Shown piece after piece: positions 11,758 to 23,063 of a stretch of DNA of 64,000 nucleotides. The notes under the pieces were generated by a model. The model was not told the DNA's origin. It did not search any database and was given only the letters and a program-made list of their open reading frames with translations. This DNA comes from Cranoglanis bouderius (lineage: Eukaryota; Chordata; Actinopteri; Siluriformes; Cranoglanididae), in contig CM042540.1 of the NCBI GenBank assembly GCA_023630585.1, positions 27,710,769 through 27,774,768 of the forward strand. Direction: 5' to 3'. Position 1 is the stretch's first letter, and every line of letters begins with the position of its first letter. Both the position numbers and the translations under genes were made by a program.

Positions 11758-11980
11758 ATTTACACAACCCAAAACCAGATATTCGCAGTATTTATCCTTC
11801 ACTGTTTTATTTATTTATTTTTTATGTAGTTATTTTTGCCCAAAAGCAAGGCGCGAGGACGTTTCTAAAGACGCCACCCGTGTTGCCATGCCAAACGGAG
11901 AGTCTGCGCGTGCGCGAAAGCTGCTCAGTGTCCCGGATAAGGTTGAGTCACTCGTGCTGATGTCACTCGCGCTCCTGAAA
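11758..11980. promoter_or_regulatory. Putative shared (bidirectional) promoter of PTAR1 and CFAP95
   Basis: Between the PTAR1 start (11981, + strand) and the candidate CFAP95 start (11757, - strand) are only 223 bases. Bases from about 11850 are GC- and CpG-rich (GCGCGAGG, TGCGCGTGCGCG) in otherwise AT-rich DNA, and no TATA box is evident on the + side. The - strand also holds a 19-codon open frame with a good start context at 11892 (ending near 11833) that could be an upstream ORF of the - transcript. Transcription start sites are not visible from sequence. Confidence 0.6.
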
Positions 11981-12066
11981 ATGGCCGAGTCGGAAGAGGA
12001 GGTGGATGTCTTGGTCCAGAGAGTTGTCAAAGATATCGCTAACGCCTTTAAGAGAAATCCTGACAT
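11981..12066 (+). CDS. ptar1: PTAR1 coding exon 1
   Basis: Start ATG at 11981 has a strong context (A at -3, G at +4) and opens the conserved N-terminus MAESEEEVDVLVQRVV. The exon ends two bases into an isoleucine codon at a GTATGT donor (12067). Two further ATGs in the same open frame lie upstream at 11888 and 11960 and could add 31 or 7 residues. 11981 is preferred because it matches the known family start and has the better context. Confidence 0.93.
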
Positions 12067-14634
12067 GTATGTATCTTTGGTTTAGTCTCTACACGTCGTT
12101 TTTTTTTCTTTTTTAAACGCTTTATATGTTTCATGTGGCTGCGCACGCGAATGCACAGTTGGCGCGTGCTAACCCTGTAAACTACTTCTTTGAGCTAGGC
12201 TCGCTAGTTTGGCTGTAGCTGTTTGGTAGACAGGTGTATCTAAGACTAGACTGTGCTAAGCTAGCTGTACACAATGAGACGCTGAAGTCTGAACTGAAGA
12301 TGGACCGTGTCCTGCCTTCTGCCTTGAACTGTCTAACAAGTTATTTGTGTTTTCTTCTATAGTTATAGACACCTTAGTTTGGTGTTTAACAACTTTAAGA
12401 GACACCGACACCAGACTTGAACCGTTCCAATCAAATGTAACTCGGATTGCTTTCTGCTTTCTTGATGTCTGTCACAGTTATTTATTTATTTATTTATTTA
12501 TGTGTGCACTATTAGGACTAAAGGGCATTCCTGTCATATGAATGAAATTCCTCTTTAATGTGAATTTGACCTGAGATGCTTTTCCCATAAAATATAAAGC
12601 TAAACTAACACTAAACCACTCTTGTTTTTTTTTTTTTCAGGCAACCCATATTCATGATGCTCAGTGACCCAAGTCCTCATTAGTCTCTCCCCAAGGTTGT
12701 GTGCCAGCTAGCTGATAGCACAGAGTCAGCTTTGATCTGGGTCATATATAGAAGCAGGGATGTGTCAATCCTGCTTTTTCCATTTTTGATTTAACATCGA
12801 TCTTATATCGGAGCCCTGGGTACAGGTTGACAACCTTGCCGTAGCCTGGCCGAGTCTCTGCAAGCTTCTGTTGCGAAGTTACAAGAAAGATTACAGTCAT
12901 ATTTCCATGCTTTAAGGCAAGACAGGTCAGTCAGTCAGCATCGCACGCAGTAGAGGTCGACCGGTTGATCGGTTTTTCATGGAAAATCGGTTATCTGCAA
13001 AAATCCACACCGATAGTTTTTCCGAGTTGCATCCGTTGCTGGAGCGACTGAGAAGGGTCCGCTGTCGTTATACAGTACGAGAGCGGCCTCTAGAGTCGAA
13101 ATAAAAACTACCGCTGACAAATTTTGTTGTGTTATTTGAAGTGTTTTTAATTCATTTTTGATGTCTCTATTTTTGTGTTATTTGGAGTGTTACTTTTCGG
13201 TTCAGTTTGGATGTATATCTTTTATTTACTTTAATATTTATTAATAGTTAATATATATTAATATTTACATATTTATTTCATTTTTAAAAAGGCACACTAC
13301 ATTCTCATGGTACGGTCGGTACTGTTTATTTTTGTAACAAAGTTCAGCAGTATTTTACTTTGAGTGTTTTCATTCACCCAGTTTTAAAAACTATCGGTTG
13401 ATTAATCGGTTATCGGCAGGTACAACTTAGTTATCGGTACCAATAAAAATCCACCATCAGTCGACGTCTAGCATGCAGTCACAGCTATAAAATACTTCAA
13501 TGGGTCAGATCGCAAAATATGTTAAATCCGATCTGATGCTGGTCCGGCGTTTCAGGCTAGTATTGATGTTTTGAAGTGTTTCCAGCTTGAATAAAGCAGC
13601 CCTCTGTCTGCTCTTTCTAAGGGAGCTTTCACATCTATTAATGTATTTCTCAAGTCTGAAAAACATACGGGGGGGGGGGAAGCATGCTCATAAAACTTCT
13701 TCATTTATTGTCAGAAATATGGAGGTGGTAAAGTAAGCAAATCTTTGCCAAGTGCATGTATCTTCAAAAATCACCTGAAGAAGGAGAGAAGACAGGGCTG
13801 AATAAATAAATAGATAATTGTGCAAATAACTAGTTTAAAATGGTTTGTGTATTGAATCCGGCGTCTGTCGGTTCAGACATTCAGTACACATGGCATTTCT
13901 GTAGCACTACATCTCTGTCCTTCGGAGAAGTTTGCTCCTCATGGCTCTCTATGAAAAAAGGTTGCACGCATCCCATAATACGTTTTATTCCCTTCCTGCA
14001 GTTGGATGGATTCAGAGTTGAATCACTTTCTCATTGAAAATGAACCACGCTTGAGTTCACTTGTAACCGGCCTGTGACCACCTCGCTCAGACGTGCAGAT
14101 TATTATTATATTGTGGTCCGCATCCTTGTACGAGGATGGCTCGATTTAAACAGACGAAATGCTGCGTAAGTGAAGGCACCCTAAAACATTTCTCCATGTT
14201 TGACACTTTGTTTTATTTTGATTGTAGAGATGAGATTGGACTCATACCATGCCCGGAGGCTAGGTACAACAGAAGCCCAATCGTTTTGGTGGAGAATAAG
14301 CTTGGGGTGGAAAGCTGGTGTGTGAAGTTCCTACTGCCCTACGTGCACAACAAGCTGCTGCTCTATCGGCAACGCAAGCAGTGGCTGGACCGTGAGGGTA
14401 AGGCCATGTCTTATTTGAATATTCCATTTCCCTTGGTCATCACACGGCAAGGTTGTGAAAACGATGATAAGAACAGTGGATCTAATCAGAGCTCTGTCTC
14501 TCCACTCAGCGCTGGTTGACATCACATCCACAGTACTGCTAATAAACCCAGACTTTACCACTGCCTGGAATGTCAGGTAATGAATCTCTTTCACCATTAA
14601 CCACACTTAAAGGTTTTGAGTTAAAATGTAAAAC

Positions 14635-14670
<36 letters not shown>

Positions 14671-17600
14671 TCATAGCTCATTTATGCAGTTATCAGTTAC
14701 TCAGCAGCACAAAGTTATGCAGGTTACAATGTTATGCTTTTATGCAAGACTAGAAAAAGTCCATTATTTTTTAAATTAATTTTCAACTGTCCAGTTTCGA
14801 TGAGTCTGTGCCAATGATAGCCTCAGATTCCTATTCTTGGCTGACAGAAGTGGAACCCGATGTGGTCTTCTGCTGTTGTAGCCCGTCCACCTCAATGTTT
14901 TGTGCATGCTGAGATGCTTTTCTAATCATCACGGCTGTAAAGAGTGATTACATGAGTTACTATATCCTTCCTGGCAGCTTGAACCAGTCTGGCCGTTTTC
15001 CTCTGACCTCTCGTATCAACAAGGCGTTTCCACACACAGAACTGTCGCTCACTCAATGTTTTTTTTGTTTTCCCACCATACTACGTAAACTCTAGAGACT
15101 GTTGTGTGTGTGTGTGTGAAAATCCCAGGAGATCAACAGTTTCTGAAATACTCAAACCAGCCCATCTGGTACCAACAACCACGCCACGGTTAAAGTCACC
15201 GAGATCACACTTTTTCTTCTTTCTGCCGATTTATGTGAACATTACCTAAAGCTCTTGACCTGCATCCGCATCGTTTTATGCATCGTCCTGCTGCCCCAAA
15301 ATTTTTAATTATGACAGCCATTTAAAAAAAAAAAAACGCTCTCTTTCCTCAAATCAGACTGGTTATTTTTTCCTTCCGGTCTATTTCAGGAATGACTGCG
15401 TCACCGGCTGCTGTTTATAGAAAGTGATAACACATTCTTAAATAAAACCTGTGTTCAAGTCCTTCACCCCTGCACTGTGATATAAATATAAATGTGTTCT
15501 CCAGTTAGAGGACACGTGTCCCTCAGGTGCTGCATTTCACAGATGATGTTTTGACGCCCAGATTCCATTGACATCAGGGTTTCTGTGGGATTATTTCATA
15601 TTGTCCATTAGATGGAGCTCTAGTCAGCACTCAGTTGTAAAATTCTGTGTAAAATTTTCTTCCATTTGCAGGAAGGAACTCCTTCAGTGTGGAGTGCTGA
15701 ATCCAGAGAAGGACCTTTACCTGGGGAAATTAGCACTGACCAAGTATCCCAAAAGCCCAGAGACATGGATACACAGGTTAGACTGATTTTAATTCTTCAT
15801 CCTCATCTGTAATGCAAGCACGTCTACAAGATTATGTCCAGATAACAATATTAATTCGGCATCATTTTACCGTATAAATTCCTGACCCAGTTAAAGCAGC
15901 ACCTGCAGCCATCCCTCAGCCATACGCTTTCCCTGTGTGCACCTCAATCAGGTCAGATGAGCAGATCGTTAAAATATTAAGTATCTCAAAATAAGTTATT
16001 CAGTCCTGCATCCTGGCATGGACCCACAGGCATGCAGTTTTCAAAGTGTCATTAGAATACATTTTTCACTCCATCACCTCAGATTTTTTGAGCAGGTGCC
16101 CACGGATTCTCTTCTGCTCTGGATTGTGGGTGGGAGGTGTATCACCTTGACTTTCTGGTTCCCTGGCACAAGCGTAAATATATTGCTTGAGGTTTAAGGA
16201 GTTTTAAAGGGATTTAAGACCAGCAGAAGCTCAGAGGTGATGGGCCGGTCAGCTGACAGAGCGCTGCTATTGGGCCCTTGAGCAGGAAGCTTAACTCTCA
16301 GGGGCTCAGTTCTGTGCTTGACTTGTATTCTGCCTCACTTGGAAGTGGTTTTGGGCCGAAACATCTGCGAAATGAATAAAAATCTAGAATGTAGGTCACA
16401 TCTGTTTAATATTACATTGAGGATAATAGATGGTGGTGCAATGCTTAAAAAAGAAAAATGATTATTGTAATATAATTTCTATTAATAATATAAATAAGAA
16501 TATTATTCTATATAATCCTTCACTGTACACGTTAAAGCACAATTTAAATTGTGCTATAATTTAAGATAAGTGATGGGTGTGACGACGTTTGTGCTTAAAA
16601 GAAAACGCTCATTTATGCTCCCATCAAGCCCATAGATATAGCAAACCATTTTCATGTCCAAGATCAAACCCATGTTCTTGAAAACACTACGCTCCAACTG
16701 TGTTAAAATGACACACACAAAGTTACTGAGGCAGCCTTTTCTTGCCAACATGCTGCCTCGATCTAGCTTGTTTGGAACGGGCAATTAAAATAGATAGGAA
16801 ATTAAGAAAAAAGAGATGCATAGCTGAGAAGTTTTAATACAGTATGTACGAGATAGTCAGGTGTAGTAGTGGTGTTTGATTGTGTGTGTGTGTTTGTGTG
16901 TGGAAGGCGATGGGTGCTGAAGAGGTTGCAGAAGGAGCCGTGTGGAGCTGACGAGAGAAGCGACTACACTGAGCAGATACAGAGAGCCGTGCATGAGGAG
17001 ATGAAGGTGTGTGCAGATGCCGCGGGCCGTTACGCCAGCAACTACAACGCCTGGTCGCACCGTATCTGGGTCCTGCAGCACATGGCCACAGGCAATCTGA
17101 AGGTAGATTGGGCAAACTGTGTGTGTGCTTCTTACTTTACAGTTGGCACAAGATGTGTTTACTGTATATTTAATGTAGATGAACATTATCGTACTGAGAC
17201 TAACACAATGATTGTACATTAATTAGTTGTGAGGATTGGAAATGGTTTGAGCACGGTGTTTTCTGCTGTGTTTTATGGTTTTTTTTTTTTTTTTGTTCCT
17301 TAATAAACAACAATGTGAAATATTTTTCATTTTATATGGCCATGTTAATGCCTGGATGTGCTGCCTTGCACTTTCTGAAGTCTCATTTGGTCATTACAAT
17401 GACCTAAAGTGTTTTCTTACATTGGAGTAGACATAATACATAGGAAAATGTTTCCCTGATGCACAGTATATATATGATATGTTAATATGATTATATACGC
17501 TTGCTAACAAACTGGCAACAGAACAGTTAACAAAACTGTTAAGTTGTTTTCTATAATGCCTCTGCAACTAGGTGGTGGTAGCATTATGTTTTCGGGTTGT

Positions 17601-20600
17601 CCATTTCACTGTGCGTCCTTCAGTCCGTGACTCTCATCAGCACGATGTCTCATGAACGAGTGGTTGCATGTTTTTAGGGTTTATATGGAATTATCACTGT
17701 AACCAGCAGATGAACTGATTAATTTGTGGAATTGATGAAAAAATGTTCAAGGTCACATCACGGTCAAAAGTCTGAAATAGTTTTCCTTCCTATCGTTAGT
17801 ATATTTTAGGGGTGTTGGAGGCATACAAATTAGTAACAAGAAGTACTAGGCTTGTTGGTGGGGGAGGCATTAAATCAAACTGACACTAAAACTGCCAATT
17901 TATCATGATATTGATATTGTATCATATTCATATTACCCAGCCCTAGCTGGAACTGACTGATCTTCAGTTGCATTGACTATTTGACCATTTTTTTCTGTAT
18001 GCACTCTTAATGGGAATATAAATTAAGCAACAGTAGAAAGCCCGTGAGCTCAAACTAAACAAAGCGTGTGGCTACTAATGAGCCACATAACCATAAGCAA
18101 CTCTACAGCATTTTAATGGTAATTGGTTAATAGGGAGGGCAGTAATGATGCTGTCAGCTATCTGTCTCTTTAGTAATAGGGACTTGTTTAGGAGTCTTTG
18201 TCTTGGTTTATACATGTTTGTGTATTTATATCATTAAAGGTCAAGTCTGTTCAGGTGATTTAGTTTCATTTCGACCCGTAGTGACCCCAAACTTTCTCTT
18301 AATGGTATGTATTAGTAGCACGTTTGCGCTTTCCCTGTGCAGATTCTTCATGATGAACTCTCCTCCACGAGACTCTGGGTGTCCGTGCACGTGTCCGACC
18401 ACAGCGGCTTTCACTACCGCCAGTTCCTGCTCAAGGCACTCCTAGCTGAGCTGGGCCAGGCCCAGCAGCCTAACGGAGGAGGCTCAGCGGACGAGCCACA
18501 CACCGATGCCGTCCCACAGCTTTTCCACGACGAGCTAGAGCTCTGCACTGACCTCATCGAGTCATACCCAGGGCACGAGACCCTGTGGTGCCACAGGTGA
18601 GGGCATATGGCACACTTTTCTCACTTTTTACATCCAGACAGCAGAACTGCCAATGTGCATTTTGCATAGTTGCTCTGTATTTTAACATGTGAGTACCCTA
18701 CTATGCATTATCACTCAAAAATACACCAAAAGATATTTTTCCCCAAAAGATGACCCAATTAGCATATGAATCTGGAATGACCGACAGGCATTTTGAAGTT
18801 TATTCAGTGTTGAAACAACGTTGAGTCGATTTGCAAAATTGAAACCAGATTCCACGGTGACTCAACCTTGATCCATGACCTCGACTCACTCGTGAATAAA
18901 TATTGAAATGCCGGGTGGGTTTGATATTAACGGGCACCCCTGGAAGCCCCGCCCCCTTCCACCATCTCACAACAGTAATGGTTTTTCCTGGTGCTCTTGT
19001 CTGAACTCGATTTAACCTATTGAAAGATGGGGGGGGGGTTTGTTTGTTTTTTGAGTTCAATAACGTGAAATAAAATCAATGTCTGTTTAACTTGGATGAC
19101 ATTAGACAAGTATATAAACGTTAGTCAACTATATTAAGGAAACGATCATCTAAAAATGGTAAACATTGTTATGATGATGAAGCTATGTTACTCTTTCACT
19201 TCCACAAACCTTAGTTAATGTGTGAAACAGCTTTTTCCACATGAAGAATCCACAAACTTTCACTCATTAGGAATGTTTTTAATGATTTAATCTGCTTCAA
19301 GTTCAACACATTTCCAGCTGTCTACAGATTTACCATACATGCTCCCTATGTATTGCACTATATGCCCAACAGAAACAACATAAAAGTGACACCAATAAGT
19401 ATCTGTTACATTGTTAACTACTTGCATGTAATATTACTTTTAAGGCACATATTTGATACAAATTTTAAAAAATTTGGCATTAATGATGTCTTTAATTTAT
19501 TTGCCTATATATAATGAATTCAAATAGTATTCCAATGAAATGTGTTATGATATTTTATTAGTTATTATTTAATGCTGTGTTTTATTTGGTGCTAACAATG
19601 GAGTTGCTTGTATCCTTTCTTTCCCAAAATGTGCAGCCTGTTTGTATCTTATTCTAAATTTAGTCATTTATTTTTAGGTACTAATATTTGTAGATCATGT
19701 TCCTAGATTGCAACGTCCATACAACCCAGAGGTTAATGAGAGCGAGAAATGGTCTCCCTTTAAATCATTGTAGCTTGAATGAGAGTCTGTTCACTCAGTG
19801 TAGAGGTTTTATTACATGTCCTTGGAGTGCTGCTGGGATACAGATAGGTGAGAAATTACAGGAAAAATGATCGATGGGTTGAGATCTGACGACTGTGAAG
19901 TGTATGATTTTAAATACTTTTCTCACGTTAAATCATTCAGTGAGCCTTCCTTCCCTGTGGTCATCCTGGAATCATAGGATAAAGGTGATCAGTCGGAATA
20001 ACCTTGTATTGATTCGCAGTGACCTTTCCATCTAAAGCAGTATACTTCATACAGCATAACAAAGCCACTGTTTATTTTTCTCTTCTTTGTCTCCAATCTG
20101 CACGTTTAAGTCTTATTTGAGGATTTGTCTTGTTTTCTAAATCTGTACCAGTTATGTGGCTTAGCGCATTACCTACAGTTCCATTCAGTGGATCTGTTTA
20201 TTAACCTCCATCTGGATTTGCAATGAGTGAGAATGTGTTTTCCAGCTGCGTGCTTGAGCTCTGTGTGTGCTGTGCAATGCGCGAGTGCTGTGACTTTGTC
20301 TCCACTAGGTTGTCCTTGGCCTTCTGCTAGACTGGCCTGATGTGTTTATAGTACAGTGTTATAGTTTGATGGATGATCCTGTGCTGCAGAACCATAGGTC
20401 ACTGAGGAGAATTCTCTCTCTCCCTCCCTCTCTCTCTCTCTCATGCTCTCTGGGGCTTTGGGAAGAGAGCAGGTGCTTGGTAAAAAATTTTTATACCTCT
20501 TCAGCTTCTGCTGTCAGTTTGCACTTATTCACAGTGCTGTTGCTACTGTGGTTACACTGTTTCTGCTGTCTTTATTTTTAAATGTTTTCAATGCAATACT

Positions 20601-21870
20601 CCAGCATTTTTAACCTGCTCTCAACTTACTGTGTCTCTGTGTGATTACCACAGACAATTTCAACGTGTTTTTTTTTTTTTTTTCTTTCCCCTCCCCGAAA
20701 TAAACTGACTGCTGCTGTTTTATTTTATCCGCACACCTCTTATATTGGGCAGTTGTTGAGGTTAATATCTATGAGGAAATTATTTTATTTAGGAGACCTT
20801 GCTTTGACTGTCTGCCTGCAAAAGATTGTGACATACAAACTCTAAAACCTTGCTAGTTAAATGTGCTTTTCTCATGATTTGGTTAGTTACACGCCATAGC
20901 CAGACACAGCACCATCGCATCATCATCATCATCATCATCATCAAAACAGAGAAGAGCGCTTAAAAGCTCTGTACAGATTACAGCAAAGTTTTAAAATGTT
21001 TAAATGACCTAATTAAAAAGACATTAATAACAAGAAACTTATTCAACAGAACAGAACTGGCTGAATTAATCAGAGATTATTTCTCCACCAGTGTCGGCAT
21101 GGACAAAGATGAGTTGAGCGAAGAGACGATGATGGGGCTCGTGTTTAAATGCTGCGAGTGACTTTTAAATCAGCCGAGGAGACTGATGTGAATGGTCCTG
21201 ATAATCAAATTGAGAACTCGCTCTCCATTGTAAACTTATAATTCTATCAAATTCGGCAGTGATGTTCATCCATCGGTAGACCCGGTTATAAATATAGAAG
21301 TAGGCGGTGCGTCTTAAAGATAATTTTATCTCTTTAACTTTTGGGGGTAATCAGATTTTAATGTTAGAAATTTACTATACGACTATATCTAGTGCGAAGG
21401 GTTTTCCCAGATCGCCACGCATTCTGTTTAATCCCATAAGCCTTTGCTATTAAATAGCAAGTAACCTGTATAATGGAATGATGCATCTGTCCACACGTCT
21501 CAGACTGAAGTGTTTATTTCTTCCCTCAAACAGACGGCACGTGTTCTATCTGTGGCACCATTGGCGGAATCACAGTCAAGAGCAGGGTCCTCTATCTCCA
21601 GGCCACGCCCACACTCTCGTCAATGACTCTTCAGACCCCAGTGACAAAGGCAGGAGCTCCCAGGCCATGGACGTTGACTGTACACTAGAGGGCAGTAAGC
21701 ACGGAGGCTACACACAGGACAGCAAACGACTGAAGCGAGGGCCACCCTGCCCCACGCTCATTTCTGAACACACATTCATCTCGCGTATCCTGAGCAGCTG
21801 CAGGAACCCTGAACAGGGCCGTTTCGCCAACGCATACAGGAAGTGGCTGGACTCTGTTATAGGTCAGTAG
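11981..21870 (+). CDS. ptar1: PTAR1, protein prenyltransferase alpha subunit repeat-containing 1 (7 coding exons)
   Basis: Joined coding exons are 11981-12066, 14228-14397, 14510-14576, 15672-15776, 16907-17102, 18343-18596 and 21534-21870, 1215 nt including the TAG stop, giving 404 residues, close to the roughly 400 of the mammalian protein. All junctions are GT-AG and keep one frame. The protein carries prenyltransferase-alpha (PPTA) helical repeats with the typical W/H-R cores: about residues 121-147 (PETWIHRRW), 170-200 (NYNAWSHRIW), 211-237 (DHSGFHYRQF) and 268-298 (HETLWCHRRH). In mammals PTAR1 pairs with RABGGTB as cytosolic geranylgeranyltransferase type III, acting on FBXL2 and on the SNARE YKT6; that role is known for the family and inferred here. 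The N-terminus (EEVDVLVQRVVKDI) and exon 2 (ENKLGVESWCVKFLLPYVHN) match the human protein almost residue for residue. Linkers in exons 6 and 7 are the divergent parts. It is intact, with no frameshift. Confidence 0.97.
12067..14227 (+). other. PTAR1 intron 1
   Basis: GTATGT donor, TTGTAG acceptor. It holds a (TTTA)n run near 12477-12500 and a complete non-autonomous hAT element (12951-13470). The rest appears unique; small open frames at 12347 and 13840 are not genes. Confidence 0.85.
12951..13470. mobile_element. Non-autonomous hAT element with 8-bp target duplication
   Basis: Terminal inverted repeats TAGAGGTCGACCG (12951) and CAGTCGACGTCTA (ending 13470), with longer subterminal CGGTTNATCGGTT-type motifs. 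Flanks GCACGCAG (12943-12950) and GCATGCAG (13471-13478) are an 8-bp target-site duplication with one difference, the hAT signature. No transposase inside. Confidence 0.88.
14228..14397 (+). CDS. ptar1: PTAR1 coding exon 2
   Basis: Acceptor TTGTAG at 14222-14227; donor GTAAGG at 14398. Encodes DEIGLIPCPEARYNRSPIVL through RKQWLDRE, the most conserved part of the protein. The following intron is only 112 nt. Confidence 0.97.
14510..14576 (+). CDS. ptar1: PTAR1 coding exon 3
   Basis: Acceptor CACTCAG before 14510, donor GTAATG at 14577. Encodes ALVDITSTVLLINPDFTTAW and NV, matching the human LIDVTCTLLLLNPDFTTAW segment, a degenerate first alpha-repeat. Confidence 0.95.
14577..15671 (+). other. 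PTAR1 intron 3
   Basis: Contains an (AT)n(AC)n microsatellite (about 14634-14671) and a Tc1 half-element (14787-15290). The rest is unremarkable. Confidence 0.85.
14787..15290 (-). mobile_element. Tc1 half-element (transposase 5' half, degraded)
   Basis: Antisense to PTAR1. It matches the 47.4-48.2, 24.7-25.3 and 61.7-62.25 kb copies: CTTGGCTGACAGAAGTGG, GCTGTTGTAGCCCGTCC, TTCTGAAATACTCAAACCAG. Read on the - strand these are the HTH half of the transposase (ISETVDLLG-type, then NRRATVTQ-type). It breaks off at AACTGTCCAGTTTCG, the same internal point as other copies. Confidence 0.78.
15672..15776 (+). CDS. ptar1: PTAR1 coding exon 4
   Basis: Acceptor TTTGCAG before 15672, donor GTTAGA at 15777. 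Encodes RKELLQCGVLNPEKDLYLGK and LALTKYPKSPETWIHR, containing the first clear PPTA repeat core. Confidence 0.96.
16225..16382 (+). repeat. SINE 3' fragment (tRNA-derived, + strand)
   Basis: TTGGGCCCTTGAGCAGGAAGCTTAACTC is the diagnostic block also found in the SINEs at 41876-42073 and 62262-62506 (there reversed). The tail ends in GAAATGAATAAA. Confidence 0.6.
16879..16903 (+). promoter_or_regulatory. TG-repeat in place of a polypyrimidine tract at the PTAR1 exon 5 acceptor
   Basis: The 25 bases directly before GAAG|G are T/G alternation (TGTGTGTGTGTG, TTTGTGTG) with no C. The acceptor itself is fixed by frame and conservation. UG repeats next to 3' splice sites are known binding sites for TDP-43 and CELF proteins, as at CFTR exon 9. 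An effect on exon 5 inclusion is inference. Confidence 0.6.
16907..17102 (+). CDS. ptar1: PTAR1 coding exon 5
   Basis: The frame forces the acceptor AG at 16905-16906, which completes an Arg codon and continues RWVLKRLQKEP. Donor GTAGAT at 17103. It contains the second PPTA repeat (NYNAWSHRIWVLQHM). The acceptor is unusual: the 25 bases before it are a T-poor TG repeat rather than a polypyrimidine tract. Confidence 0.94.
17103..18342 (+). other. PTAR1 intron 5
   Basis: Apparently unique sequence, with a T run near 17280. No repeat or gene recognised. Confidence 0.8.
18343..18596 (+). CDS. ptar1: PTAR1 coding exon 6
   Basis: Acceptor CCTGTGCAG before 18343, donor GTGAGG at 18597. Encodes ILHDELSSTRLWVSVHVSDH, the third PPTA repeat (GFHYRQFLLKALL), a Gly/Gln/Pro-rich linker that is not conserved with human, and the fourth repeat ending HETLWCHR. 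Confidence 0.96.
18597..21533 (+). other. PTAR1 intron 6
   Basis: The longest PTAR1 intron. 18785-19025 looks like an old repeat (AACAACGTTGAGTCGATTTG, GGTGACTCAACCTTGATCCA). (CT)n near 20412-20443 and (CAT)n at 20919-20943 are microsatellites. No coding sequence seen. Confidence 0.8.
21534..21870 (+). CDS. ptar1: PTAR1 coding exon 7 (terminal)
   Basis: Acceptor CTCAAACAG before 21534. Encodes RRHVFYLWHHW, a variable Ser/His-rich linker, the conserved SSQAMDVD and SKHGGYTQDSKRLKR segments, and the C-terminal CRNPEQGRFANAYRKWL helix that matches human CRNVEQARFASAYRKWL. TAG stop at 21868-21870. Confidence 0.96.
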
Positions 21871-22484
21871 CTCAAGATGTACTCCGCCCACATGGAAATG
21901 GGCAAGGTTTGATAGAACAACTTTTATTTGTTTGGGCACCATTCACTCACGTCCTGCACAACTGAAGAAGGCCAGACTGTCGGAGAAGATCTACAAGTGA
22001 ATTCCCCTTCATGATGAAAACCAAGTGATGAGCCATGGCAGAGTAATGCTGGCCTGCAGTATCTGCTTTTGTTCAGGTACTTGATATCTCAGGTCTGGTT
22101 ATTTATTTTTTTTTTGTATTTTTTTTTTTTCTCAGTAATTTGAAACTTTTTATATTGTTTATTTTCTAAGGTTTTCTTGTTTTGGGTTTTTTTTTTTTTT
22201 GGTTTGTTTGTTTGTTTGTTTGTTTTTGCACAATTTAAACGAGTGCAGGACGTCTTCATGATGCCGCCTTCAGTTGTGCGCTTCCTGTCAAGAGACTTAA
22301 GTGCACACATTGGAGCTCAGACTGATCCTATCCCACTTCCTTCTGTTTCATTAAGAGCAGACAGGCTTTGGTTACTTGTCTACCTGTTTATTTGCTCTTT
22401 AAACTTTTGTACAGGTCTAAACGAATTTCAGAGCACTTTGCTCCAGTTAATGATGTAAGCACAATCACCGAGTTTCTCAGAAAC

Positions 22485-22490
22485 ATTAAA
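22485..22490 (+). terminator. Candidate PTAR1 proximal polyadenylation signal (ATTAAA)
   Basis: ATTAAA lies about 615 bases after the PTAR1 stop, the first plausible hexamer of the 3' region. Which of several hexamers is used cannot be told from sequence. Confidence 0.3.
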
Positions 22491-23063
22491 AACACGGTAG
22501 GCTGAGCCATTTGGGATCAATATTTATTAATACTTTTAATACGTCTCTAATAATACACAACGGAAAGGGGTCTTGTTTGTGCAGTTTATAGGTTTATTTC
22601 ACTTCTTATGTAATGGTATAGCAGTGGCTCAGGCTTCACAATTAACTCCAGAAGCACGTCGATCACACTATTAAACAAAGATCATCTAGACATAACCATT
22701 AGGTGTCATGGTGTCTGCAGAATCTCAGCGTTAAAGCACAAACGGTGTGATTTTTATTCCTTTTACGTAGCCTGGGTTTTCGTTATGAAGGGGAATTTGC
22801 AATAGAGTGCGAGCATTTCTTGATTCGTCAGCCCGTGAGGACGGTGTCGTGATTTTAGAATCAGTACAAGCTACAGAGCTGAAGTCTAACACTTGTTGAA
22901 TGGTGCTAATTTTCTGCAGCCACAAAAGAAGGCTTTAACAGGCCTGGGTTGACAGATGCTGCTTCTCTTTTAACACTACTTTTGAACTATATTTATGCAA
23001 AGAACTGATAAAAAGAAATTTCACCACAGGCTCACTCATATCACAGTTTATTAAAATTAAACG

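Larger units (their letters stand above)
15777..16906 (+). other. PTAR1 intron 4
   Basis: Contains a SINE fragment near 16225-16382 and ends in a TG-repeat directly against the exon 5 acceptor. The open frame at 16554-16784 (-) is unrecognised. Confidence 0.85.

Noticed and set aside
11830..12066. 78-codon - strand frame overlapping PTAR1 exon 1
   Set aside because: Antisense shadow of PTAR1 exon 1 and its CpG-rich leader. Only its last 19 codons, from 11892, could be a short upstream ORF of the - transcript.
16834..17219. - strand frames across PTAR1 exon 5
   Set aside because: Antisense shadows of a conserved + strand exon.
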